DNA of 64,000 bases from Mycolicibacterium porcinum (lineage in GTDB: Bacteria; Actinomycetota; Actinomycetes; Mycobacteriales; Mycobacteriaceae): assembly GCA_002086835.1 (NCBI GenBank), contig MVIG01000010.1:62001-126000 (forward strand), in the 5' to 3' direction. Both the position numbers and the translations under genes were made by a program. Shown here one piece after another: positions 16,720 through 25,782 of this stretch; positions within the stretch are counted from its first letter, which is position 1; every line of letters begins with the position of its first letter. The notes beneath the pieces are model-generated. The model was not told the origin of the DNA, did no database searches, and saw only the letters and a program-made list of their open reading frames with translations.

Positions 16720-18159
16720 TTAGGCGTTGCCTGCGAGCTTCTCACGCAGAGCGGCGAGCTGTGCGTCGCTGGCCAGCGTGCCACCAGTGGACTCCTCCGA
16801 CCGCGAGGACCCGTTGGACACCGGACGGGCAGCTTCCTCGGCCTCGGCCGCGGCGAACTTCTCCATCTGGGTGGTGTGCATCTTGTGCCGGCGCTCGGCC
16901 TCGGCGTAGCGAGCCTCCCACTCCTCCCGCTGCTTGTCGAAGCCTTCGAGCCATTCGTTGGTCTCGGCGTCGAAGCCCTCGGGGAAGATGTAGTTGCCCT
17001 GCTCGTCGTAGCTGTCGGCCATGCCGTACTTCGACGGGTCGAACTCCTCGGTGTAGTCCTCGTTGGCCTGCTTGAGGCTCAGCGAGATCCGGCGACGCTC
17101 CAGGTCGATGTCGATGACCTTGACCATCGCGTCGTCGCCGACCTGGACCACCTGGTCCGGGACCTCGACGTGGCGCTCGGACAGCTCCGAGATGTGCACC
17201 AGGCCCTCGATGCCCTCTTCGACGCGGACGAACGCACCGAACGGCACCAGCTTGGTGACCTTGCCCGGCACGATCTGGCCGATCGCGTGGGTGCGGGCGA
17301 AGTGACGCCACGGATCTTCCTGAGTCGCCTTGAGCGACAGCGAAACCCGCTCGCGATCCATGTCGACGTCGAGCACCTCGACGGTGACCTCGTCGCCCAC
17401 CTGAACCACCTCGGACGGGTGATCGATGTGCTTCCAGGACAGCTCGGAGACGTGCACCAGGCCGTCGACACCGCCGAGATCGACGAAGGCGCCGAAGTTG
17501 ACGATCGACGAGACGACACCCTTGCGGATGGCGCCCTTCTGCAGCTGGTTGAGGAACTCGCTGCGCACCTCGGACTGGGTCTGCTCCAGCCAGGCGCGGC
17601 GGCTCAGCACCACGTTGTTGCGGTTCTTGTCCAGCTCGATGATCTTGGCCTCGATCTCCTTGCCGATGTACGGCTGCAGATCGCGGACACGACGCATCTC
17701 GACCAGCGATGCGGGCAGGAAGCCGCGCAGGCCGATGTCGAGGATCAGGCCGCCCTTGACGACCTCGATGACGGTGCCCTTGACGGCCTCGTCCTTCTCC
17801 TTGAGCTCCTCGATGGTGCCCCAGGCACGCTCGTACTGAGCGCGCTTCTTGGACAGGATCAGGCGGCCTTCCTTGTCCTCCTTGGTGAGAACGAGGGCTT
17901 CGACCTCATCGCCCACGGAAACGACCTCGTTGGGGTCGACATCGTGCTTGATGGAGAGTTCGCGGGAAGGAATGACACCTTCGGTCTTGTAACCGATGTC
18001 GAGCAGGACCTCGTCACGGTCAACCTTGACGATGGTTCCCTCGACGATGTCGCCATCGTTGAAGTATTTGATGGTTTTGTCGATGGCGGCGAGAAAGTCC
18101 TCAGCCGAGCCGATGTCGTTGACGGCTACTTGCGGCGAGGTGACGGAGGGACTTGGCAT
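16720..18159 (-). CDS. rpsA: 30S ribosomal protein S1
   Basis: A 479-residue actinobacterial S1 with four S1 (OB-fold) RNA-binding repeats: starting near GDIVEGTIVKVDRDEVLLDIGY, AVKGTVIEVVKGGLILDIG, IRKGVVSSIVNFGAFVDLGG and IVPGKVTKLVPFGAFVRVEEG. The C-terminal Glu/Ala/Arg-rich tail ends in AALREKLAGNA. It binds mRNA to the 30S subunit. ATG 18159 matches the known mycobacterial N-terminus MPSPSVTSPQVAVNDIG and has GGAG 11 nt upstream; the frame is open further to 18198. The leader contains TATAAA around 18196-18203, a possible -10 element. The C-terminal tail includes a Ser-rich insertion (VSNGSSRSEESTGG) that varies among species. Confidence 0.97.
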   Translation of the reverse strand: MPSPSVTSPQVAVNDIGSAEDFLAAIDKTIKYFNDGDIVEGTIVKVDRDEVLLDIGYKTEGVIPSRELSIKHDVDPNEVVSVGDEVEALVLTKEDKEGRLILSKKRAQYERAWGTIEELKEKDEAVKGTVIEVVKGGLILDIGLRGFLPASLVEMRRVRDLQPYIGKEIEAKIIELDKNRNNVVLSRRAWLEQTQSEVRSEFLNQLQKGAIRKGVVSSIVNFGAFVDLGGVDGLVHVSELSWKHIDHPSEVVQVGDEVTVEVLDVDMDRERVSLSLKATQEDPWRHFARTHAIGQIVPGKVTKLVPFGAFVRVEEGIEGLVHISELSERHVEVPDQVVQVGDDAMVKVIDIDLERRRISLSLKQANEDYTEEFDPSKYGMADSYDEQGNYIFPEGFDAETNEWLEGFDKQREEWEARYAEAERRHKMHTTQMEKFAAAEAEEAARPVSNGSSRSEESTGGTLASDAQLAALREKLAGNA

Positions 18160-18295
18160 GTGGTGGGTTGCTCCGGACAGGTTTACTCGTAGGGACATTT
18201 ATATTGCTTGTATTGCGGTCGTACCGACCCGTGACGCGTAGAGCTGCGTACACAGATACGTAACGAGGGTACTCGACCAGGCACATGCAGGACAA

Positions 18296-18318
18296 ACCGC
18301 CCCCGCGGCGGGGGCGGT
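18296..18318. repeat. GC-rich hairpin between divergent rpsA and PrsW genes
   Basis: ACCGCCCCCG (18296-18305) and CGGGGGCGGT (18309-18318) form a 10-bp stem with a 3-nt loop. It lies upstream of both divergent genes, so a terminator role for either is doubtful; it may end stray transcription. The region is not coding in my reading. Confidence 0.5.
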
Positions 18319-18386
18319 CGGGGCTTGCCGGACCTTCGTCCGATTTTGTGCCCGGTATCGAGCCGGCCCGCGGCTACGCTCTGCAG

Positions 18387-19577
18387 GTGGCGTACTACCC
18401 GACCCCCGGACCGACCCATCGGCAGTGGTTTCCGGTCACCGCTCCGTTGCCCAGGCCGGTTCGCAAGGTCGGCGCCCCGCTGGCCGCCATCATCGCCTGC
18501 GGCGTCGTCATCGGGGCGCTGGTATTGCTGTTCACCGCGCTCAACCCGGCCGGCGCGATCATCGGCTTCACGCTGTCCAGCGTGGTGATGACCGGGGCGG
18601 TGTTCGCCTACCTGTGGCTGGACCGCTGGGAACCCGAACCGCCCCGGCTGCTGCTGCTCGCCTTCGGCTGGGGTGCCGCGGTCGCGGTGGTCCTCTCACT
18701 GATCCTGAGCCTGTTCACCGATGCGCTGCTGGCGCCCGGTGTCGACTCGGCTGAATCGGCCCACAGCTTCGCCTCGGTCGCGATCCGGGCACCGTTCATC
18801 GAAGAGGCCGCCAAGGGCCTGTTCTTGCTGATCATGATGACCGGGCGGCGGCGCAACGAGCTGAATTCGCTGACCGACTGCCTGGTGTACGCCGGCCTGG
18901 TCGGCATAGGTTTCGCCTGGCTGGAAGACATCATGTACATCTCCAGCGCCGATTCACTGGCCGGGTCGCTCGTCACCGCCGCGATGCGCCTCATCATGGC
19001 CCCGTTCGCCCACTCTCTGTTCACCACGATGACCGCCATCGGAGTGTTCTTCGCGCTGCAACGGCGCAGCGCCGGAGCCAAGATTCTGTGCATTCTGGCC
19101 GGATATCTCGGCGCGGTGTTCATGCACGGACTGTGGAACGGTTCGTCGCTGGTGGGCGCCGGGACCTACTTCATCGTGTACGTGGTCTGGATGGTGCCGA
19201 TCTTCGTCATCATGATCGTCGTCGCGGTCACCAGCCGCCGCCGCGAGCAGCGTGTGGTGGCCGCCAAACTGCCGGGCATGGTCGCCGCCGGACTGATCAC
19301 CCCCAACGAGGCCACCTGGCTCGGGTCGTTGAAGGCCCGCCATGCGGCGATCAAGCAGGCCACCCTCGCCGGCGGACGCCCAGCGGGCAAGGCCGTAGCG
19401 GCGTTCGCCGCCGCGGTCGTAGAACTGGCCTTCGTCCGTGACCGCATCGACCGCGGCTTCGGCGACGCCCAGGTGTACGCGTTGCAGCAGGAAGAGGTGT
19501 ACTCGGTGACCGCCGCGCGGTCCGCCGCCCCGATCCTGCACTGGATGGCCAACTATCAGGCGCCCGTGCGTTACTGA
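18387..19577 (+). CDS. PrsW-family intramembrane metalloprotease
   Basis: About 396 residues with eight or more hydrophobic segments. PrsW-family motifs are in order: FIEEAAKG (Glu-Glu, zinc/catalytic), YAGLVGIGFAWLEDIMY, PFAHSLFTTMTAIGVFF and FMHGLWNGSS. Members cleave anti-sigma factors within the membrane in some Firmicutes; targets in actinobacteria are not known. GTG 18387 is preferred because TACGCT ends 6 nt upstream (leaderless); the longer frame from 18285 crosses a GC-rich hairpin and looks non-coding. It is followed within 5 bp by the LysE-type exporter. Confidence 0.85.
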   Translation: MAYYPTPGPTHRQWFPVTAPLPRPVRKVGAPLAAIIACGVVIGALVLLFTALNPAGAIIGFTLSSVVMTGAVFAYLWLDRWEPEPPRLLLLAFGWGAAVAVVLSLILSLFTDALLAPGVDSAESAHSFASVAIRAPFIEEAAKGLFLLIMMTGRRRNELNSLTDCLVYAGLVGIGFAWLEDIMYISSADSLAGSLVTAAMRLIMAPFAHSLFTTMTAIGVFFALQRRSAGAKILCILAGYLGAVFMHGLWNGSSLVGAGTYFIVYVVWMVPIFVIMIVVAVTSRRREQRVVAAKLPGMVAAGLITPNEATWLGSLKARHAAIKQATLAGGRPAGKAVAAFAAAVVELAFVRDRIDRGFGDAQVYALQQEEVYSVTAARSAAPILHWMANYQAPVRY

Positions 19578-19582
19578 CATCC

Positions 19583-20218
19583 ATGCTCGCCCACATCCTC
19601 GACGTACTGCCGGCGTTCCTCGTCGCGTCGGTGATCCTTGCCGCGCTGCCCGGTCCGGCGACTGCGCTGTTCCTGCACCGCTCGGTGCGTGACGGCAGAA
19701 CGGCGGGGCTGGCGGCGGTTGTCGGCAACGAGATCGGCATCTGCGGCTGGACCCTGGCGGGCGGCGGCGGACTGTCGGTTCTGTTGACGGCCAACCACGT
19801 GCTCTCGCTGGCGCTGCACGTCGCCGGGGCCGCGATCCTGGTCTGGCTCGGTGTCGGTGCCTGGCGCAGCGCGAAGCACCCCGCCGACATGGACGTGGCA
19901 GTGCCGCCACGCGGCCGCACCCCGGCAGCGGCGTTCCGCGCGGCACTGCTGTCCATCGCCGCCAACCCGAAGGCGGCGGCCTTCGGCATCGTGGTGCTCC
20001 CCCAGTTTCTGCCCACCAGTGGACCGGTGCTGCCGACGCTGCTGGTACTCGCCGTCATTCAGCTGGTGGTCGACACGTCGTGGTGCGTCGGCGTCGTCGT
20101 GGCCGCCGATCGGGCGCGAAACATCCTGAACCGCAACCATATCCGTCGCCGGATCGAACGCGTCATGGGCGCCGCGCTGGTGGCGCTCGGTATCGGGCTG
20201 GGCGCCGACGCCCGCTAG
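19583..20218 (+). CDS. LysE/RhtB-family amino-acid exporter
   Basis: A 211-residue membrane protein with about six hydrophobic segments. The family signature PGPATALFLHRSVRDGRTAGLAAVVGNEIGI follows the first helix, and NPKAAAFGIVVLPQF marks the second conserved loop. LysE-type proteins export amino acids or related metabolites. ATG 19583 lies 5 bp after the protease gene, so the two are probably co-transcribed. Convergent with polA; both stop codons are part of one hairpin. Substrate cannot be told from sequence. Confidence 0.85.
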   Translation: MLAHILDVLPAFLVASVILAALPGPATALFLHRSVRDGRTAGLAAVVGNEIGICGWTLAGGGGLSVLLTANHVLSLALHVAGAAILVWLGVGAWRSAKHPADMDVAVPPRGRTPAAAFRAALLSIAANPKAAAFGIVVLPQFLPTSGPVLPTLLVLAVIQLVVDTSWCVGVVVAADRARNILNRNHIRRRIERVMGAALVALGIGLGADAR

Positions 20219-20240
20219 CCGGCGCCCGATGGGCGGCTAG
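20215..20240. terminator. Shared hairpin of convergent LysE exporter and polA genes
   Basis: CTAGCCG...CGCCC pairs with GGGCGGCTAG around GAT, with a small bulge on one side. Both TAG stop codons (20216-20218 plus strand; 20239-20237 minus strand) form the foot of the stem, an economical bidirectional end signal. Confidence 0.5.
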
Positions 20241-22984
20241 TGCGCCGCGGCGTCCCAGCTGGGGCCGTACCCCACCGATACCTCCAGCGGCACGTCCAGC
20301 GGGTAGGCGTTGCCCATGTGCTCACGGACCAGCGCCTCCAGGGTGTCCCGCTCCCCCTCGGCCACCTCGAACAACAGCTCGTCGTGGACCTGCAGGAGCA
20401 TCCGGGACTTCAGCCCGGCTTCCTTGATCGCTGCGTCGACGTTGATCATCGCCACCTTGATGATGTCGGCGGCGCTGCCCTGGATCGGGGCGTTGAGGGC
20501 GGCCCGCTCGGCCGCCTCGCGCACGTTGCGGTTGGTGCTGTCGAGTTCCGGCAGGTAGCGACGACGGCCCAGCACCGTCGAGGTGAACCCGTCCTTGCGG
20601 GCCTGGTCGACCACGTCACGCAGGTAGTCACGCACCCCGCCGAACCGGTCGAAGTACTGCTCCATCTGCACCTTGGCCTCTTCGGTGGAGATCTTGAGCT
20701 GGCTGGCCAACCCGTAGGCGCTCAGCCCGTAGGCCAGGCCGTACGACATCGCCTTGACCCGGCGGCGCAGTTCCGGGGTCACCTCGTCGATGGGCACCGA
20801 GAAGGCCCGCGACGCCACGAACGAGTGCAGGTCCTCACCGGTGTTGAACGCTTCGATCAGGCCCTCGTCCCGCGACAGGTGCGCCATGATCCGCATCTCG
20901 ATCTGGCTGTAGTCGGCGGTCATCAGCTCGGCATACGGACCGTCCGGTCCCTGACCGACGACGAACGCGTCGCGGATGCGACGGCCCGCCTCGGTGCGGA
21001 TCGGGATGTTCTGCAGGTTCGGCTCGGTCGACGACAGCCGGCCGGTCGCTGCGATGGTCTGGTTGAAGGTGGTGTGGATGCGGCCGTCGGAGGCCACCGA
21101 GTTGAGCAGGCCGTCGACGGTGACCTTGAGCCGGGTGGCGTCCCGGTGGGCCAGCAGATGCTGCAGGAACGGGTGCCCGGTCTTGTCGAACAGGGACTGC
21201 AGCGCATCGGCGTCGGTGGTGTAACCCGTCTTGGTGCGTTTGGTCTTCGGCATCTCGAGCTCGTCGAACAGCACCACCTGCAGCTGCTTGGGCGACCCGA
21301 GGTTGATCTGCTTCCCGATCACCGCATAGGCGGCCTCGGCGGCGTCGCGGATCTGGTCGGCGAACTCGCTCTGCAGCTCCTGCAGCTTGTTCAGGTCGAC
21401 GGCGATGCCGATGGACTCCATCTGGGCCAGTGCCCGCTGCACCGGCAGCTCCATGCGGCCCAGCAGTGACGACGAGTCGATACGGGCCAGTTCCTCGTCC
21501 AGCGCGTCGGCGAGGTCCAGCACCGCGCAGGCCCGCAGGATCAGCGTCTGCACTGCCTGTTCATCGACGCCGTCAGAATCGTCCAGCAGCGAAAGCTGTT
21601 GCTGCTCAGGCGTTTCAGCGCGAAGTTCACGGCGCAGGTAGCGCACCGCCAGATCATCGAGAGCGAAGCTGCGCTGCCCAGGCCGCACCAGATAGGCCGC
21701 CAGCGCGGTGTCGGAGGTGACGCCCCGCAGCGTCCAGCCCCGACCGGCCAGATCGTGCATCGCCAGCTTCGCCTCGTGCAGCGCCTTCGGCGGTCCAGGA
21801 TCCCCCAGCCACCGCGCGAGCGCCTCCTCGTCCTCGGGGGTCAGGGTGGCGGTGTCGATGTAGCGACCGTCGCCGTCGGCCGCCACGATGGCCAACGCGG
21901 TCGCGTCGGCGTCGTAGGCCAGGTGCGTGCCGACCACGGCCAGCCCGAACCGGTTGCCCAGGCTGTGCTCGGCGAGCCACGCGGCGAGTTCTCCGGGCTC
22001 CAGCGCCCGGCCACGGACGTCGAACCCGTGCTCGACCTCCGGCTCGGAAGCGACCAGCGTCTCGAACAGCCGGTCCCGCAGGACGCGGAACTCGAGATCA
22101 TCGAACAGCCGGTGGATCTGATCGCGGTTCCAGGGCTGCATCCGCAGCGTGTCCGGCGTCTGGGCCAGCGGTACATCGCGCACCAGATCGGTCAGCTCAC
22201 GGTTGAGCACCACGCTGGACAGGTTGGCCCGCAGCGAGTCCCCGACCTTGCCCTTGACCTTCTCGACGTTGTCGACCAGCGACTGCAGCGAGCCGTACTC
22301 GACGATCCATTTGGTGGCCGTCTTCTCCCCGACCCCGGGAATGCCGGGCAGGTTGTCACTGGGGTCCCCACGCAGGGCCGCGAAATCCGGATACTGCGTC
22401 GGCGTCAGCCCGTACTTCTCCACCACCGCATCCGGGGTGAACCGGGTCAGCTCGCTGACGCCCTTGCGCGGGTAGAGCACGGTGATGTTGTCGGTGACCA
22501 ACTGCAGCGAGTCACGGTCACCGGTGACCACCAGCACCCGGTAGCCCTCCTGCTCGGCCTGGGTGGCCAGCGTGGCGATGATGTCGTCGGCCTCGAAGCC
22601 CGGCTCGGCCAGCGCGGTGATGCCCAGCGCGCCGAGCACCTCTTTGGTGATGTCGATCTGCCCGCGGAACTCGTCGGGTGTGGCGGAGCGGCCTTCCTTG
22701 TACTCCGGGTACTTGTCCTTGCGGAAGGTCTGTCGCGACACGTCGAACGCTGCCGCCACGTGGCTGGGCTGCTCGTCCCGCAGCAGGTTGATCAACATCG
22801 AGGTGAACCCGTAGACCGCGTTGGTGGTCAGCCCGCCCTGAGTCTTGAAATTCTCGGCGGGCAGCGCGTAAAACGCCCGGAAAGCCAGCGAATTGCCATC
22901 GAGAAGCATCAGGGTGGGTTTGTCAGACGTCTCGGGGGCGGTGGGGTTCGGCGCGTTCTTCGTCTCGGTCTTCGCGGGGCTCAC
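20237..22984 (-). CDS. polA: DNA polymerase I
   Basis: A 915-residue Pol I. The N-terminal 5'-3' exonuclease has its metal-binding acidic residues (LLDGNSLAFRAF, GFEADDIIATLA, VVTGDRDSLQLV) and the H3TH (LPGIPGVGEKTA). A degenerate 3'-5' domain follows. The polymerase domain has motif A (MTADYSQIEMRIMAHLS), motif B (RRRVKAMSYGLAYGLSAYG) and motif C (LLQVHDELLFEV). GTG 22984 (VSPAKTETK) is chosen over the longer frame because TAGAGT lies 7 nt upstream, overlapping the stop codon of the preceding lysR gene. Functions in repair and Okazaki fragment processing. Confidence 0.97.
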   Translation of the reverse strand: MSPAKTETKNAPNPTAPETSDKPTLMLLDGNSLAFRAFYALPAENFKTQGGLTTNAVYGFTSMLINLLRDEQPSHVAAAFDVSRQTFRKDKYPEYKEGRSATPDEFRGQIDITKEVLGALGITALAEPGFEADDIIATLATQAEQEGYRVLVVTGDRDSLQLVTDNITVLYPRKGVSELTRFTPDAVVEKYGLTPTQYPDFAALRGDPSDNLPGIPGVGEKTATKWIVEYGSLQSLVDNVEKVKGKVGDSLRANLSSVVLNRELTDLVRDVPLAQTPDTLRMQPWNRDQIHRLFDDLEFRVLRDRLFETLVASEPEVEHGFDVRGRALEPGELAAWLAEHSLGNRFGLAVVGTHLAYDADATALAIVAADGDGRYIDTATLTPEDEEALARWLGDPGPPKALHEAKLAMHDLAGRGWTLRGVTSDTALAAYLVRPGQRSFALDDLAVRYLRRELRAETPEQQQLSLLDDSDGVDEQAVQTLILRACAVLDLADALDEELARIDSSSLLGRMELPVQRALAQMESIGIAVDLNKLQELQSEFADQIRDAAEAAYAVIGKQINLGSPKQLQVVLFDELEMPKTKRTKTGYTTDADALQSLFDKTGHPFLQHLLAHRDATRLKVTVDGLLNSVASDGRIHTTFNQTIAATGRLSSTEPNLQNIPIRTEAGRRIRDAFVVGQGPDGPYAELMTADYSQIEMRIMAHLSRDEGLIEAFNTGEDLHSFVASRAFSVPIDEVTPELRRRVKAMSYGLAYGLSAYGLASQLKISTEEAKVQMEQYFDRFGGVRDYLRDVVDQARKDGFTSTVLGRRRYLPELDSTNRNVREAAERAALNAPIQGSAADIIKVAMINVDAAIKEAGLKSRMLLQVHDELLFEVAEGERDTLEALVREHMGNAYPLDVPLEVSVGYGPSWDAAAH

Positions 22985-22994
22985 GGCCCTCACT

Positions 22995-23882
22995 CTATGC
23001 GGGCCCACCGACGCGCAGACGGCGACGAGCCATCTCGATCAAGACCTTGGCGGCCGGGCTCATCGGCCCCTGCACCCGCCATGCGAACACCAACCGGCCG
23101 CGCAACTCGGGCGTGATGGGCAGCGGGTGCAGCGCCGGGCGGGTGACGGCCACGGATTCCGGCAGCACCGCGACTCCGAGCCCGCGCTCGGCGAGCTCCG
23201 CCAATGCGTTCGGGGTACTCGCCTCGAACGCGACGCGTACCGCCACCCCGGACTCACGGCAGGCCCGGTCGAACTGGTGGCGGATCCCGGCGCCGCTCGG
23301 CAGGGCGATGATCGGGTGGTCCGGGAGATCACGCAACGCGACGCTGTGTCGCCGGCGCCACGGATGGTCGCCCGCCACCGCGGCGACGATGCGCTGATCG
23401 GTCACCACCTCGGCAGCCAACCCGGCAGGCAGTTCGGCGCCCACCGACACGATCGCCACATCGAGACGTCCCGAATGCAGACCGTCCAGCAGTGAATCGG
23501 ACTCGTCGGTGGTCAACGTGATGTCGACCAGGGGGTGCGCGGCGTGGAACTGGGCCAGCAGGTCGGGCATGGCGAAGTCGTGAGCCGTCACGGTGCCCAC
23601 CACCACCGAGCCGCGCACCAGCGCGCCGAGTTCGTCGACGGCGGTACGGGCCGCGGTTACGGCGGCCAGCGCCGCCCGCGCGTGCGGCAGCACCGCCGCG
23701 CCGACAGCGGTGAGCCGCACCGCCCGGCGGCTGCGATCGAACAACTCCTGGCCGAGTTCGCGTTCCAGGTGGCGGATCTGAGCGCTGACCGCCGGTTGCG
23801 CGACGTGAACCCGCTCGGCGGCTCGGGTGAAATTGGCTTCCTCGGCCACCGCGACGAAGTATTCGAGCTGGCGCAGTTCCAT
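22995..23882 (-). CDS. LysR-family transcriptional regulator
   Basis: A 295-residue LysR protein. The helix-turn-helix is at residues 1-60 (MELRQLEYFVAVAEEANFTRAAERVHVAQPAVSAQIRHLERELG), and the effector domain covers the rest (GSVVVGTVTAHDFAMPDLLAQFHAAHPLVDITL). It is divergent from the FAD monooxygenase/hydrolase pair with 70 bp between starts, the classical arrangement for a LysR regulator of the neighbouring genes, so aromatic or related catabolites are likely inducers. Its stop codon overlaps the -10 box of polA, 10 bp upstream. Confidence 0.9.
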   Translation of the reverse strand: MELRQLEYFVAVAEEANFTRAAERVHVAQPAVSAQIRHLERELGQELFDRSRRAVRLTAVGAAVLPHARAALAAVTAARTAVDELGALVRGSVVVGTVTAHDFAMPDLLAQFHAAHPLVDITLTTDESDSLLDGLHSGRLDVAIVSVGAELPAGLAAEVVTDQRIVAAVAGDHPWRRRHSVALRDLPDHPIIALPSGAGIRHQFDRACRESGVAVRVAFEASTPNALAELAERGLGVAVLPESVAVTRPALHPLPITPELRGRLVFAWRVQGPMSPAAKVLIEMARRRLRVGGPA

Positions 23883-23952
23883 AAGGAATCACAATAGTTT
23901 GTGGAGTGACCATGTATTGGACTTATTATTCGACGCTGACCAGGCTGGAGTC

Positions 23953-25083
23953 ATGTCCTCAGATCCGATCGTCATCGCCGGAGCCGGAATCGGCGGCCTG
24001 ACCGCCGCACTCGCCCTGCATGCCAAGGGCTTTCAGGTCAAAGTCCTGGAGAGCGCCCGCGAACTGCGGGCCCTCGGTGTGGGTATCAACCTGTTGCCGC
24101 ACGCGGTACGCGAGCTGTCCGAACTCGGACTCGGTGAGGCACTGCTGGCCATCTCGGCGACCCCTGCCGTGATCGATTTCTACCGCTGCGACGGCGCCCT
24201 GTTGTTTCGCGAGCCCCGCGGAATCGAAGGCGGCTACGGGTATCCGCAGTGCTCGGTGCATCGCGGACGATTGCAGATGTTGTTGCTCGAGGCGGTCCGA
24301 ACCCGGCTGGGCCCCGACGCGGTACGCACCGGCGCCGCGGTCAGGGGTTTCGAGGAAGCGGACGACCGGGTGCGGGCGGCCACGGACGTCGGCGAGTTCG
24401 CCGCAGCCGTGTTCGTCGGCGCCGACGGTGTGCATTCGAAAATACGCCGGCAGTTGCACCCCGGTTCCGACCCACTGGTGTGGTCGGGCGTGCGGATGTT
24501 CCGGGGCGCCAGCCATATTCGGCCTTTCCTCGACGGCCGCACGATGGCCATCGTCAAAGGTGACGACGGCGTCGAGCTGGTCACCTATCCCATCGGTGGC
24601 GATCAGGTGAACTGGGTCCTGCAGGTCACCGAGACCGCGCCCGGTCCGCTGCCGGGAGACGCGAACTGGAACACGCAGGTCGAGCCCGCGGCGGTGGCGG
24701 CCCGCATGTCGGGGTGGCGCCTGGACTGGCTGGATCCCGCCGAACTGGTCGGCCGGTCCGAGGCGGTGTTCGAATATCCGATGGTCGACCGGGAGCCGTT
24801 GTCCCGCTGGGGCACTCGACGCGTCACACTGCTGGGCGATGCCGCGCACCCGATGTACCCCGTCGGCGCCAACGGCGGTTCCCAGGCCATCCTCGACGCC
24901 TGCGCCCTCGCCGACGAGCTGGCCGCGGGCCGAGGCGTCCCCGGCTACGAGGCCCGCCGGATCCCCGAGACCACGGCCGTGGTGCATGCCAATCGCGAGA
25001 TGCACGCCGGAAGTCCCGATGAGCTGGCCCGCGTCACCGCCGACTACCGCCGAAACACCCTCGCCGACAGGAGTTCCCGATGA
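23953..25083 (+). CDS. FAD-dependent monooxygenase (salicylate/3-hydroxybenzoate hydroxylase-like)
   Basis: A 376-residue group A flavoprotein monooxygenase. GxGxxG dinucleotide motif in IVIAGAGIGGLTAALALHAKG at the N-terminus; the DG motif is VFVGADGVHSKIRRQL; the second FAD motif is VTLLGDAAHPMYPVGANGGSQAILDA. These enzymes use NAD(P)H and O2 to hydroxylate aromatic or polar substrates. ATG 23953 directly precedes the Rossmann strand; upstream frame is non-coding. The stop overlaps the ATG of the next hydrolase as ATGA. The divergent LysR gene is the likely regulator. Substrate unknown. Confidence 0.88.
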   Translation: MSSDPIVIAGAGIGGLTAALALHAKGFQVKVLESARELRALGVGINLLPHAVRELSELGLGEALLAISATPAVIDFYRCDGALLFREPRGIEGGYGYPQCSVHRGRLQMLLLEAVRTRLGPDAVRTGAAVRGFEEADDRVRAATDVGEFAAAVFVGADGVHSKIRRQLHPGSDPLVWSGVRMFRGASHIRPFLDGRTMAIVKGDDGVELVTYPIGGDQVNWVLQVTETAPGPLPGDANWNTQVEPAAVAARMSGWRLDWLDPAELVGRSEAVFEYPMVDREPLSRWGTRRVTLLGDAAHPMYPVGANGGSQAILDACALADELAAGRGVPGYEARRIPETTAVVHANREMHAGSPDELARVTADYRRNTLADRSSR

Positions 25084-25745
25084 CCACCTATGTTCTGGTG
25101 CCCGGCGCCTGCCACGGCGGCTGGTGCTTCGACGATCTCGCCGCCGCGCTGTGTGAAGAAGGGCATCGGGTGTTGACACCGACACTGACCGGGGTGGCCG
25201 AGCGTGCGCACCTGGCCCATGCCGGGGTCAACCTGGAAACCCACATCACCGATGTGATCGCCGAGATGCGCGCCCGGGAGGTGACCGACGCGATCCTGGT
25301 CGGCCACAGTTACGGGGGCATGGTGATCACCGCGGTCGCGGATCGTATGCGGCAGCAGGTTGATTCGCTGGTGTACCTGGACGCGTTCGTCCCATGTGAC
25401 GGCGATTCCTGCTGGACCTTGACCAACGACGAACAACGCGAGTGGTACATCGGCGTCGATGCCACGGGCTACGGCGTGCCGCCGCTACCGTTCTTCGACG
25501 CGCGGGCGACGGCCCACCCGCTGGCATCGCTGCTGCAGCCGGTGCGGCTCGGCAGCCCACCACCGGATGTCCGTCGGACGTTCGTCTACGCGCAGCGCTG
25601 GCCGACCGAATCGCCCTTCGCGCCCACCTACGAGCGGCTGCGGACCGACCCGGCGTGGACGACGCATTCGCTCGACGGGGCGCACAACCTCATGCGCGAC
25701 AACCACAGCGATCTCGTTCGCATCCTGCTCGACGCCGCCGGGTAA
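25080..25745 (+). CDS. Alpha/beta hydrolase
   Basis: A 221-residue alpha/beta hydrolase of the methylesterase/EstA-like type (N-terminal TYVLVPGACHGGWCFDDLAAAL). Nucleophile elbow GHSYGG with S77; the catalytic His is probably in LDGAHNLMRDN near the C-terminus. Starts inside the stop codon of the upstream monooxygenase, so the two work together, probably hydrolysing a ring-hydroxylation product or ester. Physiological substrate unknown. Confidence 0.85.
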   Translation: MTTYVLVPGACHGGWCFDDLAAALCEEGHRVLTPTLTGVAERAHLAHAGVNLETHITDVIAEMRAREVTDAILVGHSYGGMVITAVADRMRQQVDSLVYLDAFVPCDGDSCWTLTNDEQREWYIGVDATGYGVPPLPFFDARATAHPLASLLQPVRLGSPPPDVRRTFVYAQRWPTESPFAPTYERLRTDPAWTTHSLDGAHNLMRDNHSDLVRILLDAAG

Positions 25746-25782
25746 CGGATCGACGCCACGGTGGTCGCGCTAACCTTCCATC

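Noticed and set aside
16045..18192. 715-codon frame antisense to coaE and rpsA
   Set aside because: Shadow frame; crosses the rpsA terminator.
18285..18386. N-terminal extension of the PrsW-type protease
   Set aside because: The open frame crosses a GC hairpin and a good -10 box lies just before GTG 18387.
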